64,000 nucleotides of DNA from Eubacterium maltosivorans (GCF_002441855.2 NZ_CP029487.1:2294001-2358000); one strand, 5' to 3'. Counted from the first letter of the stretch, positions 54,650 through 63,454 are shown. Numbers and translations are program-made. Notes: generated by a model from the sequence alone, not told the origin.

Positions 54650-55828
54650 ATGTTTAACCGTTTTCGGTGAAACCCCCATATATTTCTTGAACATTTTACT
54701 GAAATGGGCTACATCCTGATAACCTACCAGCTCAGACACTTCAGAAACCCTTAAGTTTTCTTCTTTCAGCAGCTTGGCCGCCTTATGAATTCTGAAGTTG
54801 ACCAGATACTCTGGAAAGCTGCATCCCACCTCCTTTTTAAACAGAGCGCTCAAATGGCTTCTGGAAACATGGCAGACCTTTGCGAGATCTAGAAAGGATA
54901 TCTCATTCATATAGTTTTCCTTCACATATTCCTTTATAAAACCCGTATAGTCGTAATACTTGGTAATCCCATTGAGCATCTTGGACATCAGATCACTCTC
55001 ATCGATGTCGTCAGTTGTCTTAAAAGCCTTGGTAATGTTCATAAGAGACTTTTCAGTGGGAATCCGGTCAAAGGCTGAGCCTCCGATATAACCGTGGGCA
55101 GTGGTGTTTTGATACATATACTGCACATCTACCGGCGTTTTTACCGGGCCGCCATAGAGCATTTTAATCACTTCAGGGCGCCGCCGGTCACAAAGTGCAT
55201 AAATTGCTTCAACACGGTCTTTGCTGGCTACCAGAGACAGTGCCTTTGCCGCCCCGAGCATACCGCCCTGAGTAAGGCCAAGATGCACACAGAGTATGTC
55301 TGTTCCAGCGTCCAGCATCGCCTCCGCCTGGTCTTCATCAAATACAAAAGCTACCGTCACCATTCCCTGCTCATGGGCTATACGAAAGGCCTCTACCTCA
55401 TACTCAAAAGCGCTGCCGCTTTCCTCCAGTGCCTCCCTGAATTTACCGTCAATGAGACCAATCGTCGGATAATTATTAATCCCGATAAACCCACTCCGCT
55501 TAATTTTATCTAGATAAGCGGTCATATCCCTTGTAGGGTCTGTGGCGTTTAAGCCAAATATAACAGGAAAATCGCCTACCAGCGGAATAAGCTCCCGTAC
55601 ACCAAACTCATAGACCATATCATTGCTGTTGGCGTAGGGTAAAAGCCCGCCGAGAGAACCTCGCCCCATCCCGCGGAAAATGCCTGAGTTCAAGGCCAGA
55701 AGAAAATCAGCGCCGCCCTGAATTGCGTATTTTGCTGTCAGTCCTGTTCCAGATGCGACTGCAATCAAATGGTTCTCTGCCTCAATTTCTTTTTTCAGTT
55801 TCTCCAGAAAAGCTTCCCTCGAAAGCAT
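54641..55828 (-). CDS. AraC-family regulator fused to a PEP-hydrolase-like TIM barrel
   Basis: 395 residues. Residues 1-265 are a full paralogue of the TIM-barrel protein at 52425: IAVASGTGLTAKYAIQGGADFLLALNSGIFRGMGRGSLGGLLPY (longer motif), FIGINNYPTIGLIDG, LCVHLGLTQGG, MLYGGPVKTP and YIGGSAFDRIPTE. Residues 285-395 are a two-helix-turn-helix AraC domain (ISFLDLAKVCHVSRSHLSALFKKEVG and SEVSELVGYQDVAHFSKMFKKYMGVSPK). An enzyme-derived domain thus serves as the sensor, and it probably binds the same ligand as the operon's enzyme. Activation through the direct repeats at 54615-54649 is inferred. Confidence 0.9.
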   Translation of the reverse strand: MLSREAFLEKLKKEIEAENHLIAVASGTGLTAKYAIQGGADFLLALNSGIFRGMGRGSLGGLLPYANSNDMVYEFGVRELIPLVGDFPVIFGLNATDPTRDMTAYLDKIKRSGFIGINNYPTIGLIDGKFREALEESGSAFEYEVEAFRIAHEQGMVTVAFVFDEDQAEAMLDAGTDILCVHLGLTQGGMLGAAKALSLVASKDRVEAIYALCDRRRPEVIKMLYGGPVKTPVDVQYMYQNTTAHGYIGGSAFDRIPTEKSLMNITKAFKTTDDIDESDLMSKMLNGITKYYDYTGFIKEYVKENYMNEISFLDLAKVCHVSRSHLSALFKKEVGCSFPEYLVNFRIHKAAKLLKEENLRVSEVSELVGYQDVAHFSKMFKKYMGVSPKTVKHKT

Positions 55829-56004
55829 GCACTTCCCTCCTCATCTTTTTATCCATTATCCGACACTATGCTTAAACCCAGCCCAATCTCTTCCTCTGCT
55901 TCGTAATCTTTCTAAAACATGGAACCCTAATATCACAACAGCCAGAAAGACTATGCTAAGCATTCGCAAAATCTAATCTGAAAAGCTTCGTAAAATATTG
56001 TTTA
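55829..56004. other. Upstream region of the AraC-type gene
   Basis: AT-rich, no gene, no clear hairpin or promoter recognised; presumably the promoter region of the AraC-type gene and the far end of the CRISPR array. Confidence 0.4.
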
Positions 56005-56165
56005 ATAAAAAGGTATCTCATGTTAAACTTCAACGAATAACAAGTTTTACATCACATCAAACAGCAGAGGGATTTAAATACATCTCATGTTAAACTTCAA
56101 CAAGAATACTTTATAAATTCCCTTTTCGCCCCTTCATTTAAATACATCTCATGTTAAACTTCAAC
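56005..56165 (-). CRISPR. Orphan three-repeat CRISPR array
   Basis: Two identical 30-bp repeats at 56072-56101 and 56136-56165 and a third at 56005-56034 that agrees in its right 20 bases and has decayed on the left. On the minus strand the repeat begins GTTGAAGTTTAACATGAGAT and ends GTATTTAAAT, the pattern of type I-B repeats of clostridia. Spacers are 37 bp (56035-56071) and 34 bp (56102-56135) and are unrelated. The degenerate repeat marks the trailer end, so the leader lies to the right (above 56166) and the array reads leftwards. No cas genes are in the window. Confidence 0.85.
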
Positions 56166-56453
56166 GATAGCAAACAAGCCGATCTTAAAACAACAAATTC
56201 CTTCTTATCCCTTTGAGTCAGCCATTTTTCGCCATATTTACCAGGCGGGTAAGGTTTATGATATTTTTATCCTGTTTTCTCTCTAAAGCCTTTACCTGCG
56301 GTTCTTTTTTCTCGTCTGTCCCAAAATATGCCTGGTAAATTCTTAAAGTTTTCTCATAATAAAATTATACGCGCAAAACCCTCTGAGGGCAACTCCCAGT
56401 GGGCTTTTCCTGAAATGGTTTTTTTATAGTACATCAAAAATTGCAGATAACGC
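56166..56453. other. Array leader and upstream region of the bza operon
   Basis: About 290 bp without a gene. It contains an 11-bp inverted repeat, ATTTACCAGGC (56236-56246) and GCCTGGTAAAT (56330-56340), enclosing about 83 bp with further partial complementarity (GGGTAAGG near 56247 and CCTTTACC near 56289), so a structured RNA or looped operator is possible. Confidence 0.4.
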
Positions 56454-56482
56454 TTGCAAAAAGAAAAAAATGCCGTTATAAT
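56454..56482 (+). promoter_or_regulatory. Promoter of the bza operon
   Basis: TTGCAA (56454-56459), 17-bp spacer, TATAAT (56477-56482), about 20 bp before the riboswitch. Confidence 0.75.
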
Positions 56483-56504
56483 AAAACCAAGTTAATAACT
56501 GTGA

Positions 56505-56655
56505 ATGATATGGTGCCCCACAAGGGGAGAATAGGGAATCAGGTGAAAGTCCTGAGCGAACCCATCACTGTAAGCGGTAGTGACCGGCAAGTGCCACTGA
56601 AAGGGAAGGCGTCGGTTTATGTTAATCCGTAAGTCAGGAGACCTGCCTATGATTC
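56505..56655 (+). ncRNA. Cobalamin riboswitch
   Basis: The sequence has the ordered landmarks of the class: GGTGCCCCACAAGGGG stem, AGAATAGGGAA, GGTGAAAGTCCTGAGCG, CCATCACTGTAAGCGGT and the B12 box GTGCCACTG (56591-56599), and ends with AAGTCAGGAGACCTGCC. It controls the bza operon, so cobamide limits synthesis of its own lower ligand. Confidence 0.93.
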
Positions 56656-56671
56656 TTAACGCGTATGAACG

Positions 56672-56726
56672 ATGGTAAAGTTCATAGCTGGTAAAGCAGC
56701 TATGGATTTTACCATTTTTTAATTTC
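56672..56726 (+). terminator. Riboswitch expression platform (terminator)
   Basis: ATGGTAAA/TTTTACCAT with an inner TCATAGCTG/CAGCTATGG stem, then six T. Indicates control by premature transcription termination. Confidence 0.85.
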
Positions 56727-56776
56727 CAGCTGCTTTTACGACAAGTTCATTTTTGTTTTAGGAGGATTTAAAAACC

Positions 56777-58060
56777 ATGACTTTGTTGGAAAAAGCGAAA
56801 TGCGGTGAAATTACCGCGGAAATGCAGTACGTTGCTGAAAAAGAAGGCGTTCGCCCAGAGTTTATCTGCGAGGGCGTCGCTAACGGTGATATTGTCATTC
56901 TTTACAGCTCAAGAGAAAACATTCATCCCGTGGCTGTTGGTAAGGGCCTGTTTACCAAGGTCAGCGCCAGTGTGGGAATGTATGAGGAAGCCGACACCAT
57001 CGACGGTGAAATGGCAAAAATCGACGCGGCTGTCAAGGCTCACGCCGATACCATTATGGATCTCTCTGTCCGCGGCCCCATTGAAGAAATGCGCGAAAAG
57101 GTACTCTCCACGGTTGGCCGTCCAGTCGGCACGCTGCCCATGTACGAAACCCTGTCTGTCGCCGAAGCCAAATATGGCACTGCGCTGGATATGACGCCGG
57201 ACGATATGTTCGACATGATTGAAAAACAGGCGTCACAGGGCGTTGCCTTCATCGCAGTGCACCCCGGAACCACCCTCTCTGTTATTCACCGCGCCAAGGA
57301 TGAAGGCCGTATCGATCCCCTTGTGAGCTACGGCGGCTCCCACCTCATTGGCTGGATGCTCTATAACAATACCGAAAATCCTTTGTATACTGAATTTGAC
57401 CGCCTCATTGAAATCTGCAAAAAATACGACGTTGTGCTGAGCTTTGCGGACGGTATGCGTCCGGGCTGTATTGCAGACTCCCTCGACCATGCCCAGGTTG
57501 AGGAGCTGGTCATTCTCGGCGGTCTGGTCAGACGTGCCAGAGAAGCCGGCGTGCAGGTCATGGTTAAAGGACCTGGCCATGTGCCGCTCGATGAAATCGC
57601 CACGACTGTACAGCTTGAAAAGAAGCTCTGCTACGGCGCTCCTTACTTTGTATTCGGCTGTCTGCCCACCGACGCAGCTGCCGGTTATGACCACATCACC
57701 TCTGCCATCGGCGGCGCGGTTGCCGCTTACGCCGGCGCAGATTTTCTCTGCTATGTCACCCCGGCTGAGCATATTGGTATGCCAAATGTCGATGATGTCT
57801 ATCAGGGCGTCATGGCCTCACGCATTGCCGCTCATGCCGGCGATGTAGCAAAAGGGCATCCTCAGGCTGTCAAATGGGATTTGGATATGTCTGTCGCCCG
57901 CCGGGCCATGAACTGGAAAGAACAGTTCAAGCTTTCCATCGACCCTGAAACCGCCGAGCGTGTCTGGCGTGAACGCAGCACCAGCTTTACCTCGGAATGT
58001 ACCATGTGCGGTAAATACTGCGCCATGAAAATTGTTGAAAAATATTTGAGAGCAGAGTAA
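56777..58060 (+). CDS. bzaA: Anaerobic 5-hydroxybenzimidazole synthase subunit BzaA (ThiC paralogue)
   Basis: 427 residues of the ThiC family. In the bza pathway BzaA and BzaB together convert 5-aminoimidazole ribotide to 5-hydroxybenzimidazole by radical SAM chemistry. ThiC landmarks: DLSVRGPIEEMR, HPGTTLSVIH, YGGSHLIGWMLYNNTENPLY, SFADGMRPG, VMVKGPGHVPLDEIA and FVFGCLPTDAAAGYDHITSAIGG (longer). The C-terminal cluster motif reads ECTMCGKYC, that is C408-x2-C411-x3-C415; ThiC and BzaB have x4 in the second gap. AGGAGG precedes the ATG. First gene after the cobalamin riboswitch. Confidence 0.95.
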   Translation: MTLLEKAKCGEITAEMQYVAEKEGVRPEFICEGVANGDIVILYSSRENIHPVAVGKGLFTKVSASVGMYEEADTIDGEMAKIDAAVKAHADTIMDLSVRGPIEEMREKVLSTVGRPVGTLPMYETLSVAEAKYGTALDMTPDDMFDMIEKQASQGVAFIAVHPGTTLSVIHRAKDEGRIDPLVSYGGSHLIGWMLYNNTENPLYTEFDRLIEICKKYDVVLSFADGMRPGCIADSLDHAQVEELVILGGLVRRAREAGVQVMVKGPGHVPLDEIATTVQLEKKLCYGAPYFVFGCLPTDAAAGYDHITSAIGGAVAAYAGADFLCYVTPAEHIGMPNVDDVYQGVMASRIAAHAGDVAKGHPQAVKWDLDMSVARRAMNWKEQFKLSIDPETAERVWRERSTSFTSECTMCGKYCAMKIVEKYLRAE

Positions 58061-58073
58061 GGAGGACAAGACA

Positions 58074-59357
58074 ATGACACAGATGCTAGAAGCCCGCAAA
58101 GGCCACATTACAGAAGAAATGGAAAAGGTCGCCCTGATTGAAGGGGTTACCCCGGAATTTGTACGCGAAGGGGTCGCCAAGGGCCACATCGTTATCCCCA
58201 AAAATAAATTTCGCAGCCGCGATAAAATCTGCGGTATTGGCGGCGGTCTGGATGTAAAAGTTAACGGTCTTATGGGAACCTCCTCCGACCGTAACGATAT
58301 GGAAATGGAAGCAAAGAAGCTGCGTATTCTGGAAGAATGCGGCGCCAATGCCTTTATGGATTTATCCACCGGCGACGATATTGACGCCATGCGCAAACAG
58401 AGTCTTACAATCTCCAATATTGCGGCAGGCTGTGTGCCTGTTTATCAGGCCAGCGTTGAAGCCATTGAAAAGCACGGCAGCATGGTTGGCATGACCGAGG
58501 ATGAGCTCTTTGACACCGTTGAAAAGCAATGCCAGGAAGGCATGGACTTTATGGCCATCCACTCTGCCTTAAACTGGTCTGTTCTCAACGCTCTCAAAAA
58601 AAGCGGCCGCGTCACCGACGTTGTCAGCCGAGGTGGCTCTTTCCTGACAGCCTGGATGTTCCACAACGAAAAGGAAAATCCGCTGTACGAGCATTTTGAC
58701 CGTCTCCTTGAAATTCTCAAGGCTACGGATACCGTATTATCCATCGGTGACGCCATCCGCCCCGGTGCCAATGCAGACTCTCTGGACTCCGCCCAGGTAC
58801 AGGGCCTCATCGTTGCCGGCGAGCTGACCAAGCGTGCGCTGGAGGCTGGTGTGCAGGTCATGATCGAAGGGCCTGGTCACGTGCCGCTTAACCAGATCGC
58901 AACCACCATGCAGCTCCAGAAGCAGCTCTGCTACGGTGTTCCCTACTATATCTTAGGCTTCCTGGCAACCGATGTGGCACCAGGCTATGATAATATTACC
59001 GGGGCCATTGGCGGCGCCTTTGCCGGCATGCACGGCGCAGACTTCCTCTGTTATCTGACTCCGGCCGAACACCTTGGCCTGCCAAACGAAGACGATGTAC
59101 GTATGGGTGTCCGTACAACCAAAATTGCGGCGGACGCCGCCAATGTCCTAAAACGTGGCGGCAATGCGTGGAATCGCTCTCTGGCAATGTCCAAGGCGCG
59201 GGTGGCGCGGGATGAAAAAGCCCAGGTTGCCAACGCTCTTGATCCAGAATACCTTGAAAGCAAGCTGAAAGCTGAGCCCGAAAGCCACGGCTGTGCTGCC
59301 TGCGGCAAAAGCAAGTGCCCGGCAGATGTCGCCGCTGAATTTTTCGGCATTGCCTGA
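58074..59357 (+). CDS. bzaB: Anaerobic 5-hydroxybenzimidazole synthase subunit BzaB (ThiC paralogue)
   Basis: 427 residues, the same length as BzaA and clearly paralogous (SRGGSFLTAWMFHNEKENPLYEHF, SIGDAIRPGANADSLD, VMIEGPGHVPLNQIATTMQLQ as parallel blocks). Its cluster motif C407-x2-C410-x4-C415 (CAACGKSKC) has the normal ThiC spacing. It acts with BzaA in making 5-hydroxybenzimidazole. Thirteen bp after bzaA, with AAGGAGG before the ATG. Confidence 0.95.
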   Translation: MTQMLEARKGHITEEMEKVALIEGVTPEFVREGVAKGHIVIPKNKFRSRDKICGIGGGLDVKVNGLMGTSSDRNDMEMEAKKLRILEECGANAFMDLSTGDDIDAMRKQSLTISNIAAGCVPVYQASVEAIEKHGSMVGMTEDELFDTVEKQCQEGMDFMAIHSALNWSVLNALKKSGRVTDVVSRGGSFLTAWMFHNEKENPLYEHFDRLLEILKATDTVLSIGDAIRPGANADSLDSAQVQGLIVAGELTKRALEAGVQVMIEGPGHVPLNQIATTMQLQKQLCYGVPYYILGFLATDVAPGYDNITGAIGGAFAGMHGADFLCYLTPAEHLGLPNEDDVRMGVRTTKIAADAANVLKRGGNAWNRSLAMSKARVARDEKAQVANALDPEYLESKLKAEPESHGCAACGKSKCPADVAAEFFGIA

Positions 59358-59474
59358 CCGTTCACGGTGTCTTAAAAATCAGGTAAATCTTCCTCATGAC
59401 CACTGAGATTCGTGCTATAATGAAGCTTGAAGATCACCTGAAATCTGTAAAATTCAAATAACGAGGTAATTATC

Positions 59475-60551
59475 ATGAGTGCATTAACTTTAAAAGAAGT
59501 TATTGAAAATATTGAACCAAAAGACCCCGATTGGGAATCCAGGGCCTGCGCACATGTGGAGTCACTCGCTATTCCGCCATGGAGCCTGGGTCAGGTTTTG
59601 ACCCTGGGCGTCCAGCTGGCCGGAATTAAACGGACCATCCACCCCTGTGTGGATAAAAAAATGATCTTAACCATGGCGGCTGACCACGGCATCGCCGAGG
59701 AAGGTGTCTCGGCCTTTCCTCAGGAGGTTACCATGCAGATGGTCGCCAATATTGTCGCCGGAGGGGCAGGCGTCAACGTTTTGGGAAAAGCCTCCGGTGC
59801 AGAGGTGCGGCTGGTGGATATGGGCGTTAAGGAGGATATGCCCGAGCTGGTAAAAAAGGGCGCCGTCATCGACGCCAAGATCGCTCACGGCAGCGAAAAC
59901 TTCCATAAGGGGCCGGCCATGAGCAGAGATCAGGCTGTCGCCGCCCTGGAGGCAGGTATCAACGTCGCTTCTAAAGTGATTCAGGAGGAGGGCGTCGAGC
60001 TGTTGGGCACCGGCGACCTGGGTATTGGCAACACCACCCCCAGCGCGGCCATACTCGCCGTCATGGGCGAATATCCCCTGACCTCCATTACGGGACGGGG
60101 CACAGGCCTTAACAACGCCGGCCTTATGCATAAAATTAAAATTATCCGCGAATCCATCGCCCTTAACAATCCCGATAAAAATGACGCCCTGGACGTACTG
60201 TCAAAGGTGGGCGGCTACGACATCGCCGGTATTGCCGGCATGATCCTGAGCGCAGCCTACCATAAGGTTCCGGTGGTTGTGGACGGCTTTATCTCCACTG
60301 CCGGAGCGTTAATCGCAAAGGGACTCTGCCCCACCTGCGCAGACTATATGATCGCTTCTCACCAGTCCGAGGAGCCAGGGCATCAAATGATGTGGCAGAC
60401 CCTGGGAATGCATCCGCTTCTAAATCTTAATTTCCGTCTTGGCGAGGGCACCGGTGCTGCGGTGGCCATGCATCTCGTAGAGTGCGCCGCCCGGTGCATG
60501 AACGACATGCTCACCTTTGAAGACGCAGGAGTCACCAATGGCCTCGCTTAA
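59475..60551 (+). CDS. cobT: Nicotinate-nucleotide:dimethylbenzimidazole phosphoribosyltransferase
   Basis: 358 residues. It activates the lower-ligand base by transfer of ribose phosphate from nicotinate mononucleotide, giving alpha-ribazole phosphate. Motifs: MAADHGIAEEGVSAFPQEVT, GAGVNVLGKASG, ELLGTGDLGIGNTTPSAAI, GRGTGLNN, and SHQSEEPGH with the catalytic Glu region near the end (EGTGAAVAM). The 117-bp gap before it contains TATAAT at about 59417 without a convincing -35, so an internal promoter is only possible. Its 3' end overlaps the start of bzaC by 14 bp. Confidence 0.95.
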   Translation: MSALTLKEVIENIEPKDPDWESRACAHVESLAIPPWSLGQVLTLGVQLAGIKRTIHPCVDKKMILTMAADHGIAEEGVSAFPQEVTMQMVANIVAGGAGVNVLGKASGAEVRLVDMGVKEDMPELVKKGAVIDAKIAHGSENFHKGPAMSRDQAVAALEAGINVASKVIQEEGVELLGTGDLGIGNTTPSAAILAVMGEYPLTSITGRGTGLNNAGLMHKIKIIRESIALNNPDKNDALDVLSKVGGYDIAGIAGMILSAAYHKVPVVVDGFISTAGALIAKGLCPTCADYMIASHQSEEPGHQMMWQTLGMHPLLNLNFRLGEGTGAAVAMHLVECAARCMNDMLTFEDAGVTNGLA

Positions 60552-62094
60552 ATGGGACCCCAACACATCCGGTGGACAGTATCTTGAAGATCTGTCCACT
60601 GCTTACTGGTATTCGGAATCACTTTTCACGGCCCTGGACATGGGCCTTTTTGAACTTTTGGAGGAAGGCAGCACCCCCCTTCCCGAACTGGCAAAAGCTC
60701 TGGACTGTGACGAACCCAGCCTGGCCCGCTATCTGCATCTGCTAAAAACACTGGATCTCGTAGACTGCTATGAAAACAGCTGGTATAATACCACGCTCTC
60801 AAGCACCTATCTCATTAAAGGAAAGCCGCTTTATCAGGGGAATTCTATTCTGTGGCGGCGTGAGATCAAAGCCGACTGGGACACCTTAAAGCCAGCCCTT
60901 GAAGCCGGCAGACGTGTCCATTTCCCGACAGAAGATATCAGCGAAGCCGAAATGGACGCCCGGCGCGAGGAGTACATCACTGCCATGGACAATATTATCC
61001 GGCTGAAGGTGCCGGAGGTGCTTGAATTCTTTGGCAATGGCTTAAAAACCAACGCCCGCATTTTGGACGTCGGCGCTGGCAGCGGCGCCTTTGCCCTTGG
61101 TTTTCTTGAACAGTTCGAGGATGTCCAGGCTACGCTTTTAGATATCCGCCAGGTCTTGCCGCAGACCCAAAAGCTGGTTGAAAAAAGCAGTCTCCGGGAT
61201 AAAAGCCGCGTCCTGTTTCATGAACAGAATATCCTGGAGCCAGACTGGCAGCTTGAGGGCAGCTATGACCTCATCATCCTGTCCAACATTGTCCACGCCT
61301 ATGCCGAAGAAGAAATCAGCGGCATCATAAAAACCGTATCCAGGCTTCTCTCAGAGGGCGGCATCCTGCTGATTCACGACTTTTTTCTGGATCACTGGAA
61401 CATCAAGGCTGCCTTTTCAGATATTAATATGTTCATCAATACCTACAACGGCAAGGTCTTTGACTCAAAATGGGTTGATCAGACCCTTAAAAACAACGGT
61501 CTGTCCACCACAGGGCTCATCCCGCTGCAAACCGATACGGCGGTTATCTTTGCCGCCAGAGAGCCAAACGCCCTTGAGGGTCTGACCATTACGCCGGTTC
61601 AGAAAATTCTACAACCCATCAAGGCCATCGGTTTTGACAGGGTGATGCCTTACAACCCCAAGGACGTGGTGGTCGCCCCCTTTGCCAAAAACAAATGTAA
61701 ATTCGGGTGCCGCTCCTGGGATAAAAAGCACTGCAGCACCAACCAGGAAATGAGCGCAGACGAGACAAAAGCTTTCGTGAACAGCTTCAGCAAGGCCCTG
61801 CTGCTAAAAAGCGAGCCGCCTACCGGCGATTTCCAGCGCAAGGCGCTGAGAGCAGAAACCCTGGCTTTTAAAGCTGGCTATTACAAGGCCTTTGTTTTCT
61901 GGGCCGGCCCCTGCAGCATCTGCCCGGACTGCGATCTCACCGCTCCCTGCAATAACCACGCCCATTCACGCCCCTCCATGGAGGGGTCTGGTATCGATGT
62001 TTTCGCCACGGTAAAAAAAGCTGGAGAGTCCCTGAAAACCCTGAGCGAACGCGGCGAGGTCATTAAATATTATGCACTGCTGCTTTTGGAGTAA
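60538..62094 (+). CDS. bzaC: BzaC: SAM-dependent O-methyltransferase fused to a DUF2284 metal-binding domain
   Basis: 518 residues from the ATG at 60538, which has GCAGGAG 6 bases upstream; an ATG at 60517 would lie deeper inside cobT. Residues 15-95 are a winged-helix dimerisation domain of plant-type O-methyltransferases; 165-340 the SAM-binding fold (ILDVGAGSGAF at 175-185, IILSNIVHAYAEEE). BzaC is known to methylate 5-hydroxybenzimidazole to 5-methoxybenzimidazole. Residues about 355-518 form a separate domain with Cys387, 391, 399, 459, 462, 465 and 471 (CKFGCRSWDKKHC, CSICPDC), matching DUF2284 predicted metal-binding proteins. The role of this second domain is unknown. Confidence 0.9.
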   Translation: MASLKWDPNTSGGQYLEDLSTAYWYSESLFTALDMGLFELLEEGSTPLPELAKALDCDEPSLARYLHLLKTLDLVDCYENSWYNTTLSSTYLIKGKPLYQGNSILWRREIKADWDTLKPALEAGRRVHFPTEDISEAEMDARREEYITAMDNIIRLKVPEVLEFFGNGLKTNARILDVGAGSGAFALGFLEQFEDVQATLLDIRQVLPQTQKLVEKSSLRDKSRVLFHEQNILEPDWQLEGSYDLIILSNIVHAYAEEEISGIIKTVSRLLSEGGILLIHDFFLDHWNIKAAFSDINMFINTYNGKVFDSKWVDQTLKNNGLSTTGLIPLQTDTAVIFAAREPNALEGLTITPVQKILQPIKAIGFDRVMPYNPKDVVVAPFAKNKCKFGCRSWDKKHCSTNQEMSADETKAFVNSFSKALLLKSEPPTGDFQRKALRAETLAFKAGYYKAFVFWAGPCSICPDCDLTAPCNNHAHSRPSMEGSGIDVFATVKKAGESLKTLSERGEVIKYYALLLLE

Positions 62095-62106
62095 ACGGAG
62101 TTGAAA

Positions 62107-63432
62107 ATGAAACGAATCCTACTAATTCAGGCCATATCCATGGAAGGTATGGACATCGAGCGGGTTTATCCCATCGGCATTGTGACCCTGGCCTCCTGTA
62201 TTGAAAAGGCTGGCCGGTACAGCCTGGAAATTTTTGACATGAATATGGCCGCGGACCCCTACGGCGAGCTTCGTGAAAAAATGCTCAGCTATCAGCCGGA
62301 CATCATCGGTATTTCCCTGCGAAACGTAGACCCGCTGGGCAACCGGACCACCTCGCTGATCGTTCCCTTTGCCATTACCCTGTCCTTTATTAGACGCTAT
62401 CTGCCTAACGTCACTCTGATGGCCGGCGGCACCGCCTTTTCCCTTTTTCCAGAACGCCTGATGCGAGAATTCCCTGAAATCGACTTGGGCGTTGCCGGCG
62501 AGGCCGAAGAAATTATTCTGCCGCTTCTGGACAGCATCGACGATCCGCCAAAGCTGCCCGGGCTGGTATACCGTGAAAACGGAGCGGTAAAAATCATTCC
62601 GCCTGTTGGAAAATTTGACATGGGCAGCTACACCATGCCCAACCGCGAGCTTTTAGACCCGCGGGAATACCTGAAGGTCAACAAATATGTGGAGAGCGTA
62701 GGGGTTGAAACCAAACGCGGCTGCTGTTATAACTGCGGCTATTGCTCCTATCCGCTTCTCTCCGGCTGTGGCATGCGCTGCCGCGAGCCAGAATCCGTGG
62801 TGGATGAAATCGAATTTTTACACAAAGAGTACGGCGTCAGCCGTATCCACCTCACCGATTCCATTGTCAACTTTCCGGTAAACCATCTGGACGACATCTG
62901 CAAAGAGCTGATCCGGCGCAGGCTGGATATTCACTGGAGCGGCTTTTTCAGGGAGCACCTGCTGACACCCGAAAACGCCCCGCTGTGCCGTGATTCGGGC
63001 TGTGAGTGCTTCTCCCTGTCGCCCGACGGGCTCAGCCAGACTGCGCTGGATATTCTGGACAAGCACCTGACAGTCGATGAGATTCTTCACACCGCCAGGG
63101 TCTTGTCAGACGTTGGCATTACCACGGTTTACCATTTCCTTGTCAACACGCCCGGTGATACCTGGAAAACAGTGGATGAGGGAAAAGCGCTCATCGACCA
63201 GATCTATGACATCCACGCTGCCTCCAAAACCATCGGCACCATCGTGCTCAACCTGATCCGCATTATGCCAAGAACCAAGGTTGAGAAACTCGCGCTGGAG
63301 AATGGCGTGATCACACCCGAAACAGATCTGCTTTTCCCCACCTACTATAATCCCGATCCCTTTAAAACCGTGCGGTATGACCTTGAAATCTACCATAACA
63401 AACGAAATATCTTTATGTGGCAGGACGCCTAA
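62107..63432 (+). CDS. bzaD: BzaD: B12-binding-domain radical SAM protein
   Basis: 441 residues from ATG 62107 (CGGAG 6 bases upstream; a TTG at 62101 is less likely). Residues 1-150 are a B12-binding-like Rossmann domain (ISLRNVDPLGNRT, LMAGGTAFSLFPERLM). The radical SAM cluster is C206-x3-C210-x2-C213 in KRGCCYNCGYCSYP. In the pathway BzaD adds a C-methyl group to the methoxybenzimidazole, giving 5-methoxy-6-methylbenzimidazole. It follows bzaC by 12 bp and precedes the related bzaE. Confidence 0.93.
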   Translation: MKRILLIQAISMEGMDIERVYPIGIVTLASCIEKAGRYSLEIFDMNMAADPYGELREKMLSYQPDIIGISLRNVDPLGNRTTSLIVPFAITLSFIRRYLPNVTLMAGGTAFSLFPERLMREFPEIDLGVAGEAEEIILPLLDSIDDPPKLPGLVYRENGAVKIIPPVGKFDMGSYTMPNRELLDPREYLKVNKYVESVGVETKRGCCYNCGYCSYPLLSGCGMRCREPESVVDEIEFLHKEYGVSRIHLTDSIVNFPVNHLDDICKELIRRRLDIHWSGFFREHLLTPENAPLCRDSGCECFSLSPDGLSQTALDILDKHLTVDEILHTARVLSDVGITTVYHFLVNTPGDTWKTVDEGKALIDQIYDIHAASKTIGTIVLNLIRIMPRTKVEKLALENGVITPETDLLFPTYYNPDPFKTVRYDLEIYHNKRNIFMWQDA

Positions 63433-63454
63433 TAACAAAGACTGGAGCGATTAA

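Noticed and set aside
56441-56632. 63-codon frame over the bza leader
   Set aside because: It lies across the promoter and the cobalamin riboswitch, whose conserved RNA features explain the sequence.
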